Shown piece after piece: positions 6,657-12,883 of a stretch of DNA of 12,883 nt (position 1 is its first letter; every line of letters begins with the position of its first letter). Origin of the DNA: Methylococcales bacterium (GTDB lineage Bacteria > Pseudomonadota > Gammaproteobacteria > Methylococcales > Methylomonadaceae); contig JAGLEW010000097.1 of NCBI GenBank assembly GCA_023144875.1, forward strand, positions 1 through 12,883, given 5' to 3'. The notes beneath the pieces are model-generated. The model saw only the letters and a list, made by a program, of their open reading frames with translations, had not been told where the DNA came from and did no database searches. The position numbers and the translations under genes are program-made.

Positions 6657-7910
6657 ATGTTTAAACCCCTCATTATATATATTGGGCTACGCTATACACG
6701 CGCTAAGCAACGAACACAGTTTATTTCCTTTATCACCCTCACTTCAGTACTGGGTATTGCCTTAGGAGTAACCGCGTTAATCGCCGTACTTTCAGTGATG
6801 AATGGTTTTGAGGCTGAATTACGTGAGCGTATACTCGGCATGACGGCTCATAGCACTATTACAGGCCCCAATCACCGCCTTAGCGATTGGAAAAAACTTC
6901 AAAATCAACTCAAAGAAATCCCTAATGTTGAAGGCATGGCACCTTTTATTAACGGACAAGTAATGATTAATGCCGATCATCAAGTGAGCGGAACCTTGCT
7001 TCGAGGTATTAACCCTTTAGAAGAACCTAAAGTTTCAGAAGTGGCTGAAAAAATGCTTCAAAGTCATAAGCTCACGGATTTAGTCGCAGGTAAATTTCAA
7101 ATTATTTTAGGGGCTGAATTAGCCAGTTACCTAGGGGTTTTTGTTGGAGATAAAATCACCATTATTAGTCCACAATTAAATGCCACCCCTGCGGGCGTTA
7201 TTCCCCGTTTACGACGCTTTACCATTGTGGGTATTTTTAAAGTGGGTATGTATGAGTACGACCGCAATATGGCACTGATTCATATTAAAGATGCCGCTAA
7301 ATTATTTCGCTTAGGCGATGACGTGTCAGGCTTGCGTTTAAAGTTAGACGATATCTTTAATGCCCCACAATTAACACGCGAGTTAGGTGAAAAACTATTA
7401 GACCAGAATTATCTCCTCAGCGACTGGACAAAAGCCCATAGTAATTTTTTCCGCGCAATTAAAACCGAAAAACGGGTCATGTTTATTATTATGCTGTTGA
7501 TTGTCGCCGTTGCCGCCTTTAACATAGTCTCAACACTGGTCATGGTCGTCACTGATAAACGCGGAGACATCGCCATTTTAAAAACACAAGGCTTATCTAA
7601 TTTATCGGTAATGGGAATTTTTATTGTTTTAGGCACCGTTATCGGTGCATTCGGCACCTTGCTTGGGACTTTAGGTGGCGTATTATTGGCATTAAATATT
7701 GAAACCATTATCCCCGCCATCGAAGGTTTTTTTGGGGTTGATTTAATGGCATCTGATGTCTATTACATCAGCGATGTCCCCTCAAAACTAATCTGGAGCG
7801 ATGTTTTTCAAATTGCCCTCATGGCCTTTATTTTATCCTTATTAGCCACCCTTTATCCTGCATGGCAAGCCTCAAAAGTGAACCCAGCGGAGGTTCTACG
7901 CTATGAATGA
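6657..7910 (+). CDS. Lipoprotein-releasing ABC transporter permease, LolC/LolE/LolF type
   Basis: The 417-residue inner-membrane permease extracts mature lipoproteins from the inner membrane for hand-over to LolA. The topology is typical: an N-terminal helix at about 22-48, a large periplasmic domain at 50-270, then three helices at about 273-298, 315-347 and 381-402, ending in YPAWQASKVNPAEVLRYE. The segment SPQLNATPAGVIPRLRRF (171-188) resembles the LolC Hook that recruits LolA. In contrast, VSGLRLKLDDIFNAPQL (223-239) and ASDVYYISDVPSKLIWSDVF (365-384) resemble LolE. This mixture, and the presence of just one permease beside lolD, suggests a LolF-like homodimeric subunit, although a second permease could be encoded elsewhere. 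The ATG at 6657 fits the family N-terminus (GLRY at 10-13). lolD overlaps its end by 8 bp, which points to coupled translation. Confidence 0.9.
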   Translation: MFKPLIIYIGLRYTRAKQRTQFISFITLTSVLGIALGVTALIAVLSVMNGFEAELRERILGMTAHSTITGPNHRLSDWKKLQNQLKEIPNVEGMAPFINGQVMINADHQVSGTLLRGINPLEEPKVSEVAEKMLQSHKLTDLVAGKFQIILGAELASYLGVFVGDKITIISPQLNATPAGVIPRLRRFTIVGIFKVGMYEYDRNMALIHIKDAAKLFRLGDDVSGLRLKLDDIFNAPQLTRELGEKLLDQNYLLSDWTKAHSNFFRAIKTEKRVMFIIMLLIVAVAAFNIVSTLVMVVTDKRGDIAILKTQGLSNLSVMGIFIVLGTVIGAFGTLLGTLGGVLLALNIETIIPAIEGFFGVDLMASDVYYISDVPSKLIWSDVFQIALMAFILSLLATLYPAWQASKVNPAEVLRYE

Positions 7911-8598
7911 TTCAATTATCTTACAATGCAAAGACCTAACAAAACGCTATCAACAAGGTGAGTTAGATGTCCAAGTTTTAAAAGGTATTAATTTAAGCAT
8001 TAAAGCGGGTTCAAGAGTCGCTATTATGGGCGCATCAGGCTCAGGAAAAAGTACCTTATTACATTTATTAGGGGGCTTAGAAAAGCCCAGTTCAGGCGAG
8101 GTTATTTTAGATAATATCCACATCAATCGTATTAAAAGTTCTCAATTAGCAAAATTACGCAATCAATCATTGGGCTTTATTTATCAATTCCACCATTTGC
8201 TCAATGAATTTACCCTGCTTGAAAATGTGGCCATGCCATTACTCATTGGCAATCAAAGTATTAAAGATGCCCAACAACACGCATTCGCATTATTACTCCG
8301 AGTAGGATTAGAACATAGAGTTCAACACAAACCTAGTGAATTATCAGGCGGTGAACGTCAACGCGCCGCTATCGCTAGAGCCTTAATTAATAAGCCTAAA
8401 TGTGTGCTTGCTGATGAACCTACGGGTAATTTAGACAGCAAAACCGCCGAAAACATCTATCAACTCATGCAAGAATTAAATCAAGAACTTCAGGTCAGTT
8501 TTTTAATTGTCACGCATGATAAAGCCTTAGCACATCGCATGGACACCGTAATTTATATGGAAGATGGGCGAATCGTGGATGCTATTTCTGAAAAATAA
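7903..8598 (+). CDS. lolD: Lipoprotein-releasing system ATP-binding protein LolD
   Basis: This 231-residue ABC ATPase powers lipoprotein release by the Lol permease next to it. All canonical motifs are present: Walker A GASGSGKST (43-51), Q-loop Gln95 in IYQFHHLLNEFTLLENVAMP, signature LSGGERQR (147-154), Walker B CVLADEP (167-173) followed by TGNLD, and the switch His205 in VTHD. The QFHHLLNEFTLLENV stretch is characteristic of the LolD/MacB branch, and the adjacent permease settles the choice for LolD. The ATG at 7903 lies inside the 3' end of the permease gene, with GGAGG (7889-7893) as a good Shine-Dalgarno sequence nine bases upstream. Confidence 0.95.
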   Translation: MNDSIILQCKDLTKRYQQGELDVQVLKGINLSIKAGSRVAIMGASGSGKSTLLHLLGGLEKPSSGEVILDNIHINRIKSSQLAKLRNQSLGFIYQFHHLLNEFTLLENVAMPLLIGNQSIKDAQQHAFALLLRVGLEHRVQHKPSELSGGERQRAAIARALINKPKCVLADEPTGNLDSKTAENIYQLMQELNQELQVSFLIVTHDKALAHRMDTVIYMEDGRIVDAISEK

Positions 8599-8622
8599 CG
8601 CGCAAATACTCAACGTCTCACT

Positions 8623-8649
8623 GTTGAACTATTCGCACCTCAACACCAT
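8623..8649 (+). promoter_or_regulatory. Candidate sigma-32 (heat-shock) promoter for dnaJ
   Basis: GTTGAA (8623-8628), a 15-base spacer and CACCAT (8644-8649) match the heat-shock consensus CTTGAA-N13-15-CCCCAT with one mismatch in each box. It lies about 50 bp before the dnaJ start, in the 100-bp gap after lolD, and dnaJ is a classical heat-shock gene. Established knowledge supplies the consensus; use of this site is inferred. Confidence 0.35.
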
Positions 8650-8698
8650 TATATTCACTTAACTTACACCGCATTCCATAGGGTACGGACAAAAAAAC

Positions 8699-9829
8699 AT
8701 GGCAAAAGAAGATTTTTACACACTCCTAAGCGTAAATAAAAATGCCAGCGAGGCTGAAATTAAAAAAAGTTATCGCCGCTTGGCAATGAAATATCATCCT
8801 GATAGAAATACCAAAGCCCCTGAAGCCGCTGAAAAAAAATTCAAAGAAATAAAAGAAGCCTACGAAATTTTATCCGATGCTAAAAAACGTTCTGCTTACG
8901 ATCAATTTGGTCACGCAGGCGTTGATGCTTCAATGGGCGGCGGACATAGCGCAGGTGCCGAAGGTTTTGGCGATATTTTTGGCGACGTGTTTGGGGATAT
9001 TTTTGGAGGGGCAGGACGACAACAAAGCCATGTACAACGCGGTTCTGATTTACGCTACAACCTTCAATTAACCTTAGAAGAAGCCGTTGCAGGTACCGAA
9101 ACTAAAATTCGTGTACCTATTTTATCTTCGTGTGGCGACTGTCATGGTTCAGGCGCTAAAAAAGGCTCAAAACCCGTTAATTGCACTACTTGTAGCGGAA
9201 TTGGGCAAGTGCGCATGCAACAAGGGTTTTTCTCTGTACAGCAAGCGTGTCCAACCTGTCATGGCTCAGGTCAACAAATTAAAAATCCATGCCGAAAATG
9301 TCATGGTCAAGGACGGGTTGAAGAAACAAAAACACTGTCGGTTAAAATCCCAGCAGGCGTTGATACGGGTGATCGGATTCGATTAGCCAATGAAGGTGAA
9401 GCAGGGGAACGAGGTGCGCCATCTGGCGATTTATATGTACAAGTAGAGGTTAAAAAACACATAATTTTCACCCGTGAAGAAGCCAATTTATATTGTGAAG
9501 TCCCCATTAGTTTTCCAACGGCGTGTTTAGGGGGCGACATTGAAGTACCAACCTTAGACGGGAAAGTTAAATTAAAAATCCCCTCTGAAACTCAAACAGG
9601 GAGATCATTTCGCTTACGCGGCAAAGGCGTTAAGCCTGTTCGAGGTGGTCCACTTGGCGATTTACTGTGCCGAGTTCAAATCGAAACTCCCGTCAAACTC
9701 ACAAAAGATCAAAAAGAATTAATAGAGAAATTTTCAAATTCTCTTACAGGGGGTGGCAAACAACACAGCCCACAAGAACACTCGTGGACAGATGGTGTCA
9801 AAAGTTTTTTCGATAAATTAACAGGATAA
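8699..9829 (+). CDS. dnaJ: Chaperone protein DnaJ (Hsp40)
   Basis: This 376-residue co-chaperone stimulates DnaK ATPase activity and delivers unfolded substrates. The J domain occupies 1-70 with the HPD motif at 33-35. A Gly/Phe-rich linker follows at about 74-107, including repeated GDIFGDVFGDIFGG. The zinc-binding region carries four CxxCxGxG units at Cys145/148, 162/165, 184/187 and 198/201. The C-terminal substrate-binding domains and the final SFFDKLTG are complete, so the length is normal. The ATG at 8699 gives the standard MAKEDFY start, with a weak GGAC nine bases or so upstream. dnaK is not in the window; the gene before it is lolD, 100 bp away, so dnaJ probably has its own promoter. 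dapB follows after 4 bp, a linkage common in gammaproteobacteria. Confidence 0.97.
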   Translation: MAKEDFYTLLSVNKNASEAEIKKSYRRLAMKYHPDRNTKAPEAAEKKFKEIKEAYEILSDAKKRSAYDQFGHAGVDASMGGGHSAGAEGFGDIFGDVFGDIFGGAGRQQSHVQRGSDLRYNLQLTLEEAVAGTETKIRVPILSSCGDCHGSGAKKGSKPVNCTTCSGIGQVRMQQGFFSVQQACPTCHGSGQQIKNPCRKCHGQGRVEETKTLSVKIPAGVDTGDRIRLANEGEAGERGAPSGDLYVQVEVKKHIIFTREEANLYCEVPISFPTACLGGDIEVPTLDGKVKLKIPSETQTGRSFRLRGKGVKPVRGGPLGDLLCRVQIETPVKLTKDQKELIEKFSNSLTGGGKQHSPQEHSWTDGVKSFFDKLTG

Positions 9830-9833
9830 AAAA

Positions 9834-10700
9834 ATGACAAGAATAGCAATTGTTGGTGCATCAGGAAAAATGGGGGTCTGCCTTATAAAAGCGGCCGTTG
9901 ATGAAAAATTATTAACCGTTGCCATCTCAAGCTCTGCGATCGGAAAAGATGCAGGCGATTTGGCAGGTGCGGGTACACAAAATATTATTGTCGAACAAAA
10001 TTTAGAAACCCTTCTAGATGATTTTGATGTATTGATTGATTTTACGCGCCCTGATGCGACCATGAAATACCTTGAAATTTGTCGCAAAGCCAAGAAACGA
10101 ATCGTCATTGGTACGACAGGTTTTAGTCCAGAAGAAAAAGCCCATATAAAAGAAGTTTCTAAAGAAATTCCTGTTATGTTTTCACCTAATATGAGTATTG
10201 GGGTTAATATTTCGTTGAAATTATTGGAAATGACCGCAAAAATTATGGGTGATTATACCGATATAGAAATCATTGAAACCCATCACCGCCATAAAGTCGA
10301 TTCACCGTCAGGAACGGCGCTATTAATGGGGCAAGTGATTGCTGATACCTTAGGTTGGGACTTAGACGAACACGCCACTTATGGCCGCAGTAAAGGTAAT
10401 ATTGGCGCACGTGAATCTCAAACTATTGGCTTCTCAACCATTCGTGGTGGGGATATTGTCGCCGAACACACCGTTATGTTTGCCGATGTCGGTGAGCGTG
10501 TTGAAATTACCCACAAAGCCAGCAACCGTATGACGTTTGCGATTGGCGCAGTGCGTGCGGCAAAATGGTTAGCCAATGAAGAAACAGGTTTTTACGACAT
10601 GCAAGATGTCTTAGGGCTTTCTTCTTTACACATGACTCGCCTAGGACTCATGGAAACTTCGCCACAAGTTGCGCGTAATTTAGTCCATCGCAACGAATAG
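9834..10700 (+). CDS. dapB: 4-hydroxy-tetrahydrodipicolinate reductase
   Basis: DapB performs the NAD(P)H-dependent reduction in the lysine/diaminopimelate pathway, feeding peptidoglycan and lysine synthesis. The dinucleotide-binding motif VGASGKMG lies at residues 7-14, the FTRP motif at 70-73, GTTGF at 93-97, and the substrate-binding signature ETHHRHKVDSPSGTA at 148-162. The protein has 288 residues against 273 for E. coli. The N-terminal domain is slightly compact, and about 25 residues extend past the usual FDMxDVLxL end (here FYDMQDVLGL, 253-262). The start is secured by AGGA at 9823-9826, seven bases upstream and inside the dnaJ 3' end. It is probably translated from the dnaJ message. 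carA, a common next neighbour, is not here; a hairpin and a glycosyltransferase follow instead. Confidence 0.96.
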   Translation: MTRIAIVGASGKMGVCLIKAAVDEKLLTVAISSSAIGKDAGDLAGAGTQNIIVEQNLETLLDDFDVLIDFTRPDATMKYLEICRKAKKRIVIGTTGFSPEEKAHIKEVSKEIPVMFSPNMSIGVNISLKLLEMTAKIMGDYTDIEIIETHHRHKVDSPSGTALLMGQVIADTLGWDLDEHATYGRSKGNIGARESQTIGFSTIRGGDIVAEHTVMFADVGERVEITHKASNRMTFAIGAVRAAKWLANEETGFYDMQDVLGLSSLHMTRLGLMETSPQVARNLVHRNE

Positions 10701-10715
10701 CATTCAAATAATTAA

Positions 10716-10742
10716 GGAGTATAATCACCCGTATTATACTCC
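10716..10742. terminator. Perfect inverted repeat, possible dapB transcript end
   Basis: GGAGTATAAT (10716-10725) and ATTATACTCC (10733-10742) form a perfect 10-bp stem around a 7-base loop. It starts 16 bp after the dapB stop and ends 17 bp before the glycosyltransferase start. There is no U-rich tract on either side, so a standard intrinsic terminator is doubtful. An operator, an RNA-stability hairpin, or a structure at the start of the glycosyltransferase message are alternatives. The inverted repeat itself is certain. Confidence 0.4.
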
Positions 10743-10759
10743 AACACCCTCCACATCCT

Positions 10760-11590
10760 GTGTCTTCTATTTCTGTTATTATCCCAAGCTTTAACCGTGT
10801 TGACTCCCTAGAACGCGCCTTAAATTCCGTTTATAATCAAACTTTTTCACCTAATGAAGTGATTGTGATTGACGATGGTTCAACCGATCACACGGCTCAA
10901 ATGGTTGCCGATAAATTTCCTAAGGTGCTGTTGCTTCAACAACCCAATCAAGGTGTCAGTAATGCCAGAAACACAGGCATTCGAAAAGCGACAGGTGAGT
11001 GGCTAGCCTTTTTAGATTCCGATGATGAATGGCTAGAGGATAAACTTTTTCAACAAATTACCGCCCTCAAAAAAACCGATTATAAAATTTGCCATACCGA
11101 AGAAATTTGGATTCGTAATGGCGTTCGAGTCAATCAAAAACATAAACATAAAAAAACAGGCGGCTGGATTTTTGGGCGCTGCTTGCCCTTATGTGCAATG
11201 TCCCCTTCCTCAATTGTCATTCATCGTGATGTTTTCAAAACCATTGGTAATTTTGATCCCGACTTTCCTGCTTGTGAAGATTATGAACTGTGGTTACGAA
11301 TTACCGCACGCTACCCTGTTTTATTTATCGACACCCCGCAAATTAAAAAATATGGGGGACATAAGGATCAGCTTTCACAAAAATATTGGGGTATGGATCG
11401 GTTTCGGATTAAAGCCTTAAAAAAAATAATTAATAGCGGCAAGTTATCCTCTGAACAAACCGCCTTAGCCACTAAGATACTGATTGAAAAAGCTAAAATC
11501 GTGCAACAAGGTGCATTAAAACGCCATAAAATAGACGATGTTGAGTATTACCAACAGCTTATTGATGCGTTTGAGTCCCCTATAATTTAA
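10760..11590 (+). CDS. Glycosyltransferase family 2 protein
   Basis: The 276-residue product is a GT-A-fold, inverting family 2 glycosyltransferase that should move a sugar from a nucleotide-sugar to an acceptor, probably for surface polysaccharide. Visible motifs are VIIPSFNR (6-13), VIDDGSTD (36-43), GVSNARNTGIRKATGEWLAFLDSDD (65-89, with the DxD metal-binding residues Asp86 and Asp88), and CEDYELWLRI (172-181), where Glu173/Asp174 are candidates for the catalytic base. No membrane segment is seen, so it is cytosolic or peripheral. The start is GTG at 10760. It gives the normal N-terminus of the family, but I see no Shine-Dalgarno sequence before it, and the hairpin at 10716-10742 lies just upstream. 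Donor and acceptor cannot be read from the sequence, and no other polysaccharide gene is nearby. Confidence 0.88.
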   Translation: MSSISVIIPSFNRVDSLERALNSVYNQTFSPNEVIVIDDGSTDHTAQMVADKFPKVLLLQQPNQGVSNARNTGIRKATGEWLAFLDSDDEWLEDKLFQQITALKKTDYKICHTEEIWIRNGVRVNQKHKHKKTGGWIFGRCLPLCAMSPSSIVIHRDVFKTIGNFDPDFPACEDYELWLRITARYPVLFIDTPQIKKYGGHKDQLSQKYWGMDRFRIKALKKIINSGKLSSEQTALATKILIEKAKIVQQGALKRHKIDDVEYYQQLIDAFESPII

Positions 11591-11608
11591 ATTCTATAAG
11601 GAACACTG

Positions 11609-11661
11609 ATAGGTGAATATTTTTTAACGGATATTGAAATTGAAAAATTTAAGTGTTTTAA
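11609..11661 (+). pseudogene. Possible broken 5' end of an ATPase gene beside the transposase
   Basis: In the frame beginning at 11609 the plus strand reads LTDIEIEKFKCFN (11624-11662), very like the N-terminus of RecF/OLD/SMC-type ATPases, which often begin with an IEIxNFKCF-like strand. AGGTGA (11611-11616) would be a well-placed Shine-Dalgarno sequence, but the codon where a start is expected is TTA (11624-11626). The reading then runs into the antisense of the transposase gene with no P-loop. This may be a gene remnant cut by the transposase-bearing segment. The stretch is short and contains a simple ATTGAA duplication, so chance resemblance is quite possible. Confidence 0.22.
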
Positions 11662-12375
11662 TCACAACAACAAAGTCACAACCTTTTTTCGCCATCCTAT
11701 AGGTCGTCCCCTGCTTACATTACTTAAATCATGTCCTGTTAATTTTTTTATTTGTGTGATAAATTTTTCATTACCAATCGCCATACCTTTATTCGTAATT
11801 TTTCGAATATCATTAATTAACTTACTATCAAGTTGTTGCTCAAATAATGACCTATAGTTTTGTTGTCTATTATCATCATTATTCCCTAATAATAAATATT
11901 CACTATGAGGTATGCATAAATTAGAATGTTTCCCTAATGCATTTATTTGATAGCTAGAAAAACGATAGCCAGCAGGGTCTTTTACCATAGAAGCACGAAC
12001 AGGATTTAATTCAATATATCGATAAACGGCTAATAAATAAAAATCAGATTGCACTAAGCTTGATTTGTAGCGACCTTCCCATAAAGTGCCTGTTCGTTTA
12101 TATGTTTTATTAAAATAGCGTACATAAAGCCTTCCCACATCCTGCATTGTTTTACTTACCGAATTCGTATTCATAGGGGTCACTAATAGATGAATATGAT
12201 TAGGCATCAACACCCATGCATGAATTTTCAAATTATGTTTATTCGCATATTCCTTTAAATAATTCATATAAAACTCCATATCCTCTTCGCAGATAAAACA
12301 AGGCTGGCGGTTATTACCACGAACAATAACATGCTGAGAAACTTTAATGGGACTGACGCGAGGTTTTCTAGGCAT
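11662..12375 (-). CDS. REP-associated tyrosine transposase (RAYT) / Y1 HUH transposase
   Basis: This 237-residue protein belongs to the IS200-like Y1 transposase superfamily, single-strand DNA nucleases with one catalytic tyrosine. The N-terminal SQHVIVRGNNRQPCFICEED (13-32) is typical of the RAYT branch. The HUH motif is NHIHLL at 59-64 (His60, His62), GTLWEGRYKSSLV is at 96-108, and YIELNPVRASMV (120-131) holds the likely catalytic Tyr120. A basic C-terminal segment RGRPIGWRKK (222-231) also fits the branch. The frame is intact and begins with ATG. No REP palindromes or terminal repeats are obvious within the roughly 70 bp on each side, so it could be a single-copy domesticated gene or an element whose ends I cannot see. 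Its base composition is more AT-rich than the genes to the left. Confidence 0.88.
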   Translation of the reverse strand: MPRKPRVSPIKVSQHVIVRGNNRQPCFICEEDMEFYMNYLKEYANKHNLKIHAWVLMPNHIHLLVTPMNTNSVSKTMQDVGRLYVRYFNKTYKRTGTLWEGRYKSSLVQSDFYLLAVYRYIELNPVRASMVKDPAGYRFSSYQINALGKHSNLCIPHSEYLLLGNNDDNRQQNYRSLFEQQLDSKLINDIRKITNKGMAIGNEKFITQIKKLTGHDLSNVSRGRPIGWRKKVVTLLL

Positions 12376-12439
12376 ATTATTAATTTTAATTAGTTATTAA
12401 TATAAAAAATTACTGCTTCACCTTTTACTTAATCTGTTT
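12376..12439. other. AT-rich spacer upstream of the transposase
   Basis: This 64-bp gap between the HEPN gene stop and the transposase start is almost entirely A and T, with repeats of the ATTAAT type. It may hold the transposase promoter. I see no convincing box pair, REP palindrome or terminator in it. Confidence 0.3.
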
Positions 12440-12850
12440 TTATTCTTGATGATATACAAGTAATTCATCTAATAACTCATCACAAATAACCACACTTTGT
12501 TGATAGCCAGCGCAATCAATTAAAAAATTATACCGATATTCTTCCGCACAAACAGTAATAACTTGTAAAGCCATAAAATACTTGGTTTTATCTGTTTTAA
12601 ATGAAGTATTAGCTATTAACTCCTCTAAAAGTTTTTGTAATTTATGTGTTTTACTATAAGATCCAAATTCACTTTTAATTTCTAATAAATGTTTAATTAA
12701 TAATTCCATCATTTGTTGATAATGAAAACAATGGATAGAACAGTCTTTAATATTTGTTTTATTTAACATATCTAAAGTAAAAGCATGTTCCCACGCTTTT
12801 CCTCCTAAATTTTCTATATTTTCAAAGAACCTTACTCTTTCTTGGTACAT
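12440..12850 (-). CDS. HEPN-domain protein
   Basis: The 136-residue product resembles small all-helical HEPN proteins. The core reads CFHYQQMMELLIKHLLEIK (41-59), then KTHKLQKLLEELI (67-79), then a helix ending AEEYRYNF (102-109), the spacing seen in HEPN members of toxin-antitoxin and defence loci. The catalytic RNase motif R-x4-6-H is not evident: Arg106 sits in the right helix but has no histidine four to six residues later. The protein may therefore be non-catalytic or use other residues. The start is ATG at 12850, with AGG (12861-12859) eight bases upstream. HEPN proteins are commonly paired with a small nucleotidyltransferase (MNT); none is visible, but a reading frame open from the window edge ends at TAG 12862-12860, so a partner could lie beyond the end. 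Function is not assignable further. Confidence 0.6.
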   Translation of the reverse strand: MYQERVRFFENIENLGGKAWEHAFTLDMLNKTNIKDCSIHCFHYQQMMELLIKHLLEIKSEFGSYSKTHKLQKLLEELIANTSFKTDKTKYFMALQVITVCAEEYRYNFLIDCAGYQQSVVICDELLDELLVYHQE

Positions 12851-12883
12851 GCATTACGCCTAAGTAGTCATACAAAAGTTATC

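Noticed and set aside
8610..8627. Short inverted repeat TCAAC...GTTGA after lolD as a terminator
   Set aside because: Only a 5-bp stem with an 8-base loop and no following T run; better explained by chance, and its right arm overlaps the candidate heat-shock -35 box.
9087..9386. A 99-residue plus-strand frame inside dnaJ
   Set aside because: It lies in another frame of the dnaJ zinc-finger region; the dnaJ frame is complete and unmistakable.
12376..12439. REP or IS end palindrome upstream of the transposase
   Set aside because: The repeats are simple AT-rich runs with mismatched arms and no GC-rich stem.
1..12883. CRISPR array, tRNA or rRNA genes
   Set aside because: No regularly spaced direct repeats, cloverleaf-like segments or rRNA signatures were recognised on reading either strand.

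Overview
The window looks like a chromosomal segment from an AT-rich gammaproteobacterium. A divergent bamE-fur pair, lipoprotein-export genes (lol), adjacent dnaJ-dapB and a trhP/yegQ gene all match gammaproteobacterial gene content. An RnfB-like ferredoxin tail and a fused ATP sulfurylase/APS kinase would suit a methanotroph (Methylococcales) or a sulfur-metabolising lineage, but the order-level placement is only a guess from memory of the families.

Layout. (1) 1-3988, plus strand: the C-terminal part of an RnfB-type polyferredoxin, an SLC13-type anion permease with two internal RCK_C domains (start overlaps the previous stop by 8 bp), and a bifunctional sulfate adenylyltransferase/adenylylsulfate kinase 18 bp further on. 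The permease and the kinase together look like a sulfate uptake and activation module leading to PAPS. (2) 3985-6091, minus strand: bamE (outer-membrane assembly lipoprotein, with an unusual repeat-rich tail) followed 10 bp later by trhP (U32-family tRNA hydroxylation protein). trhP converges tail-to-tail with the sulfurylase gene, overlapping it by 4 bp. (3) 6229-8598, plus strand: fur, divergent from bamE, then a LolC/E/F permease 11 bp later and lolD overlapping it by 8 bp. (4) 8699-10700, plus strand: dnaJ and dapB, 4 bp apart, with a plausible heat-shock promoter upstream of dnaJ. (5) 10716-11590: a perfect 10-bp-stem hairpin, then a family 2 glycosyltransferase. (6) 11591-12883: a short AT-rich accessory stretch with a REP-associated/Y1-type HUH transposase and a HEPN-domain protein on the minus strand, and possibly the broken start of an ATPase gene next to the transposase.

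Most of the window is ordinary core metabolism and envelope biogenesis. I do not see a clear undescribed system. The points most worth a second look are: the concerted loss of exactly one iron-sulfur cluster's ligands in the RnfB-like protein; the BamE tail built from 15-residue repeats; a Lol permease that mixes LolC and LolE features; a GC-rich in-frame insertion in trhP; and the transposase/HEPN patch at the right end.
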